A DNA stretch of 64,000 nt from Micropterus salmoides. Taxonomy: Eukaryota > Chordata > Actinopteri > Centrarchiformes > Centrarchidae. The DNA lies in contig NW_024042261.1 of assembly GCF_014851395.1 (NCBI RefSeq), forward strand, positions 32,379,942 to 32,443,941. Direction: 5' to 3'. The notes beneath the pieces were generated by a model. That model did not search any database. It worked only from the letters and a program-made list of their open reading frames with translations, and was not told the origin of the DNA. Shown in pieces: positions 62,887 to 64,000 of the stretch. A program made the translations under genes and the position numbers. Each line of letters opens with the position of its first letter. The stretch's first letter is position 1.

Positions 62887-62890
62887 ATGT

Positions 62891-64000
62891 CATTCGGTAC
62901 CATACGCTACGTTATTAACAAGCCTTCTCCCAATGTGGCGCACCTGCTGGAGTAAAAAACGTGGCTGGAAAAAATCCAAGTTACATTCCCATTCTGTGGG
63001 AAACACTGTGCTGCTGTAATTTCTGATCTCCTGCATCAAATAACGTGCTTTCATTATTTCATGCTCAGACCTGAGCCCTCCTTATAGATAATTTATCACT
63101 TTAAGTGCTTTGGCATCATCTGAGAGTTGTGTCTGTGTTCACATAAGTAATCAAGTGCATTCTCAGATACTATTGGCTTTCACACTGTGAGGTTTCCTGA
63201 TGGCTATCAGGAAACTTGCTGCTCTAATTGATCAGTTATAGCTGGATCAGTTATAGCTGACAGAAAATATCAATATTCTAATTCATACCAAGAGAGATCA
63301 AAAGCATTTTGCATGTACTGTCCATACAGATGTTGGTCGTGTGTTGTCAAGTCAACACTTGACAGGTTTAAAAAGTGATGATCATTCAAATGGCCTTGAA
63401 TGGGCAATGTTGTTCAAGGCCATTTTCAGAACACTTTATAATGCTGTATAAGCAGTCATCTCTGTTATGTAGATGATCACTGAAAGGATAAAACTTTGCC
63501 ATTTTGTACTGTACTATAGTAGAGATGACTAACCGCTGGGATTATAGGAGAGGCAGGGTCAAATTGTTGCCATTTTATATTTTGCAACATGAGCACCATT
63601 TCGACAAGAACAAAGCACACTTTAGATCAAGCTGTACTTGGAAGTTTTGATGTGCTATGTCACCTGGCCATCAGCAGATCAAATTGATTTAAGCTGTAGT
63701 CTCCTCATTTACCCATATGGTTCCGATCTGTTTCACTCTGATGCTACCTGACTGTTTTGTGTCTCCCAAAGCCAACCAAAATTACACAAATGTCAGTCAT
63801 ATATATTCCACAAAACCTTTGTAACCAGGGCAGGAATTTCATGGCAGTCATTACAGCCATGACTGCAGTACCCACTCAGTTTGGCCTTATGCCCCTTGAA
63901 TGCCATGTGGTCGCAGAGGCTATAATGCCTCGCCCGCAATGCTCCAACTGTTTTCTCCTCTGCATCTTTCCTAGCAATACAGTTCTTAGATACTAGGGTC
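62891..64000. other. Intergenic, unassigned
   Basis: No gene. GATCAGTTATAGCT is tandemly duplicated near 63229-63260. The final 250 bp (CCCTTGAATGCCATGTGGTC, GAGGCTATAATGCCTCGCCC) are less AT-rich and could be a conserved block or an exon edge. The 79-aa open frame at 63757-63996 has no recognised motif. Confidence 0.4.

Larger units (their letters stand above)
59096..62890 (-). mobile_element. L2-like LINE, decayed, interrupted by a hAT-type element
   Basis: A non-LTR retrotransposon on the minus strand with about 2.9 kb of its own sequence around an 875-bp foreign insert (60869-61743). The order from the 5' side (62890) is: endonuclease part, linker, reverse transcriptase, C-terminal domain, then a 3' UTR ending at about 59096 with GGCGCTATATAAATAAATTT, a very common teleost LINE tail. 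The 5' end is truncated: the N-terminal half of the endonuclease is absent. A small deletion lies near 60430, after the RT motif ending FIGIKG. No target-site duplication was resolved. Confidence 0.85.

Noticed and set aside
1..64000. CRISPR arrays, operons, rRNA genes, phage or plasmid functions
   Set aside because: Looked for and not seen; the window is vertebrate nuclear DNA with spliced genes and retroelements.

Overview
This is nuclear DNA from a vertebrate, almost certainly a teleost fish. Coding sequence is sparse and split by GT/AG introns. The two recognisable genes are vertebrate orthologues, and the repeats (L2-like, Rex1-like and SINE-type retroelements, hAT-like elements, a TTAA-flanked DNA transposon, a BEL/Pao fragment) are the mix usual in ray-finned fish. 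No prokaryotic operon, CRISPR array, rRNA or free-standing tRNA gene was seen.

Genes lie only in the first 7.4 kb, all on the + strand. Bases 67-254 and 1111-1333 are the last two coding exons of prcp (lysosomal Pro-X carboxypeptidase). Bases 5600-6559 are the complete single coding exon of fam181b, which carries a YAP-like TEAD-binding loop. As I recall the human map, FAM181B also lies just downstream of PRCP in the same orientation (11q14) and borders a gene desert. The layout here fits that: from about 7.4 kb to 64 kb I find no supportable host gene.

The desert has three textures. Repeat-rich blocks lie at 7.6-30.7 kb, 39-41 kb, 46.5-49.8 kb and 59-62.9 kb. Between them are stretches of several kb with no repeat I recognise (about 30.7-38.1, 41.2-46.4 and 49.8-58.9 kb), rich in TAATTA-type motifs. 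They look like the conserved non-coding elements that often flank developmental regulators, but that needs an alignment. The best-defined mobile elements are: an 875-bp hAT-type element with an 8-bp target duplication, inserted into a decayed L2-like LINE; a 1,465-bp element with perfect inverted ends and TTAA flanks, apparently holding a nested insertion; a short retroelement with a 14-bp target duplication; two tRNA-derived SINEs; and a frameshifted BEL/Pao pol fragment.

I did not find a convincing new biological system. The points most worth checking are a possible short upstream ORF and a TEAD-type site in the fam181b leader, the repeat-poor blocks as candidate fam181b regulatory DNA, and a 197-bp inverted pair 3.4 kb apart. 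All family assignments are from reading and memory, not from searches.
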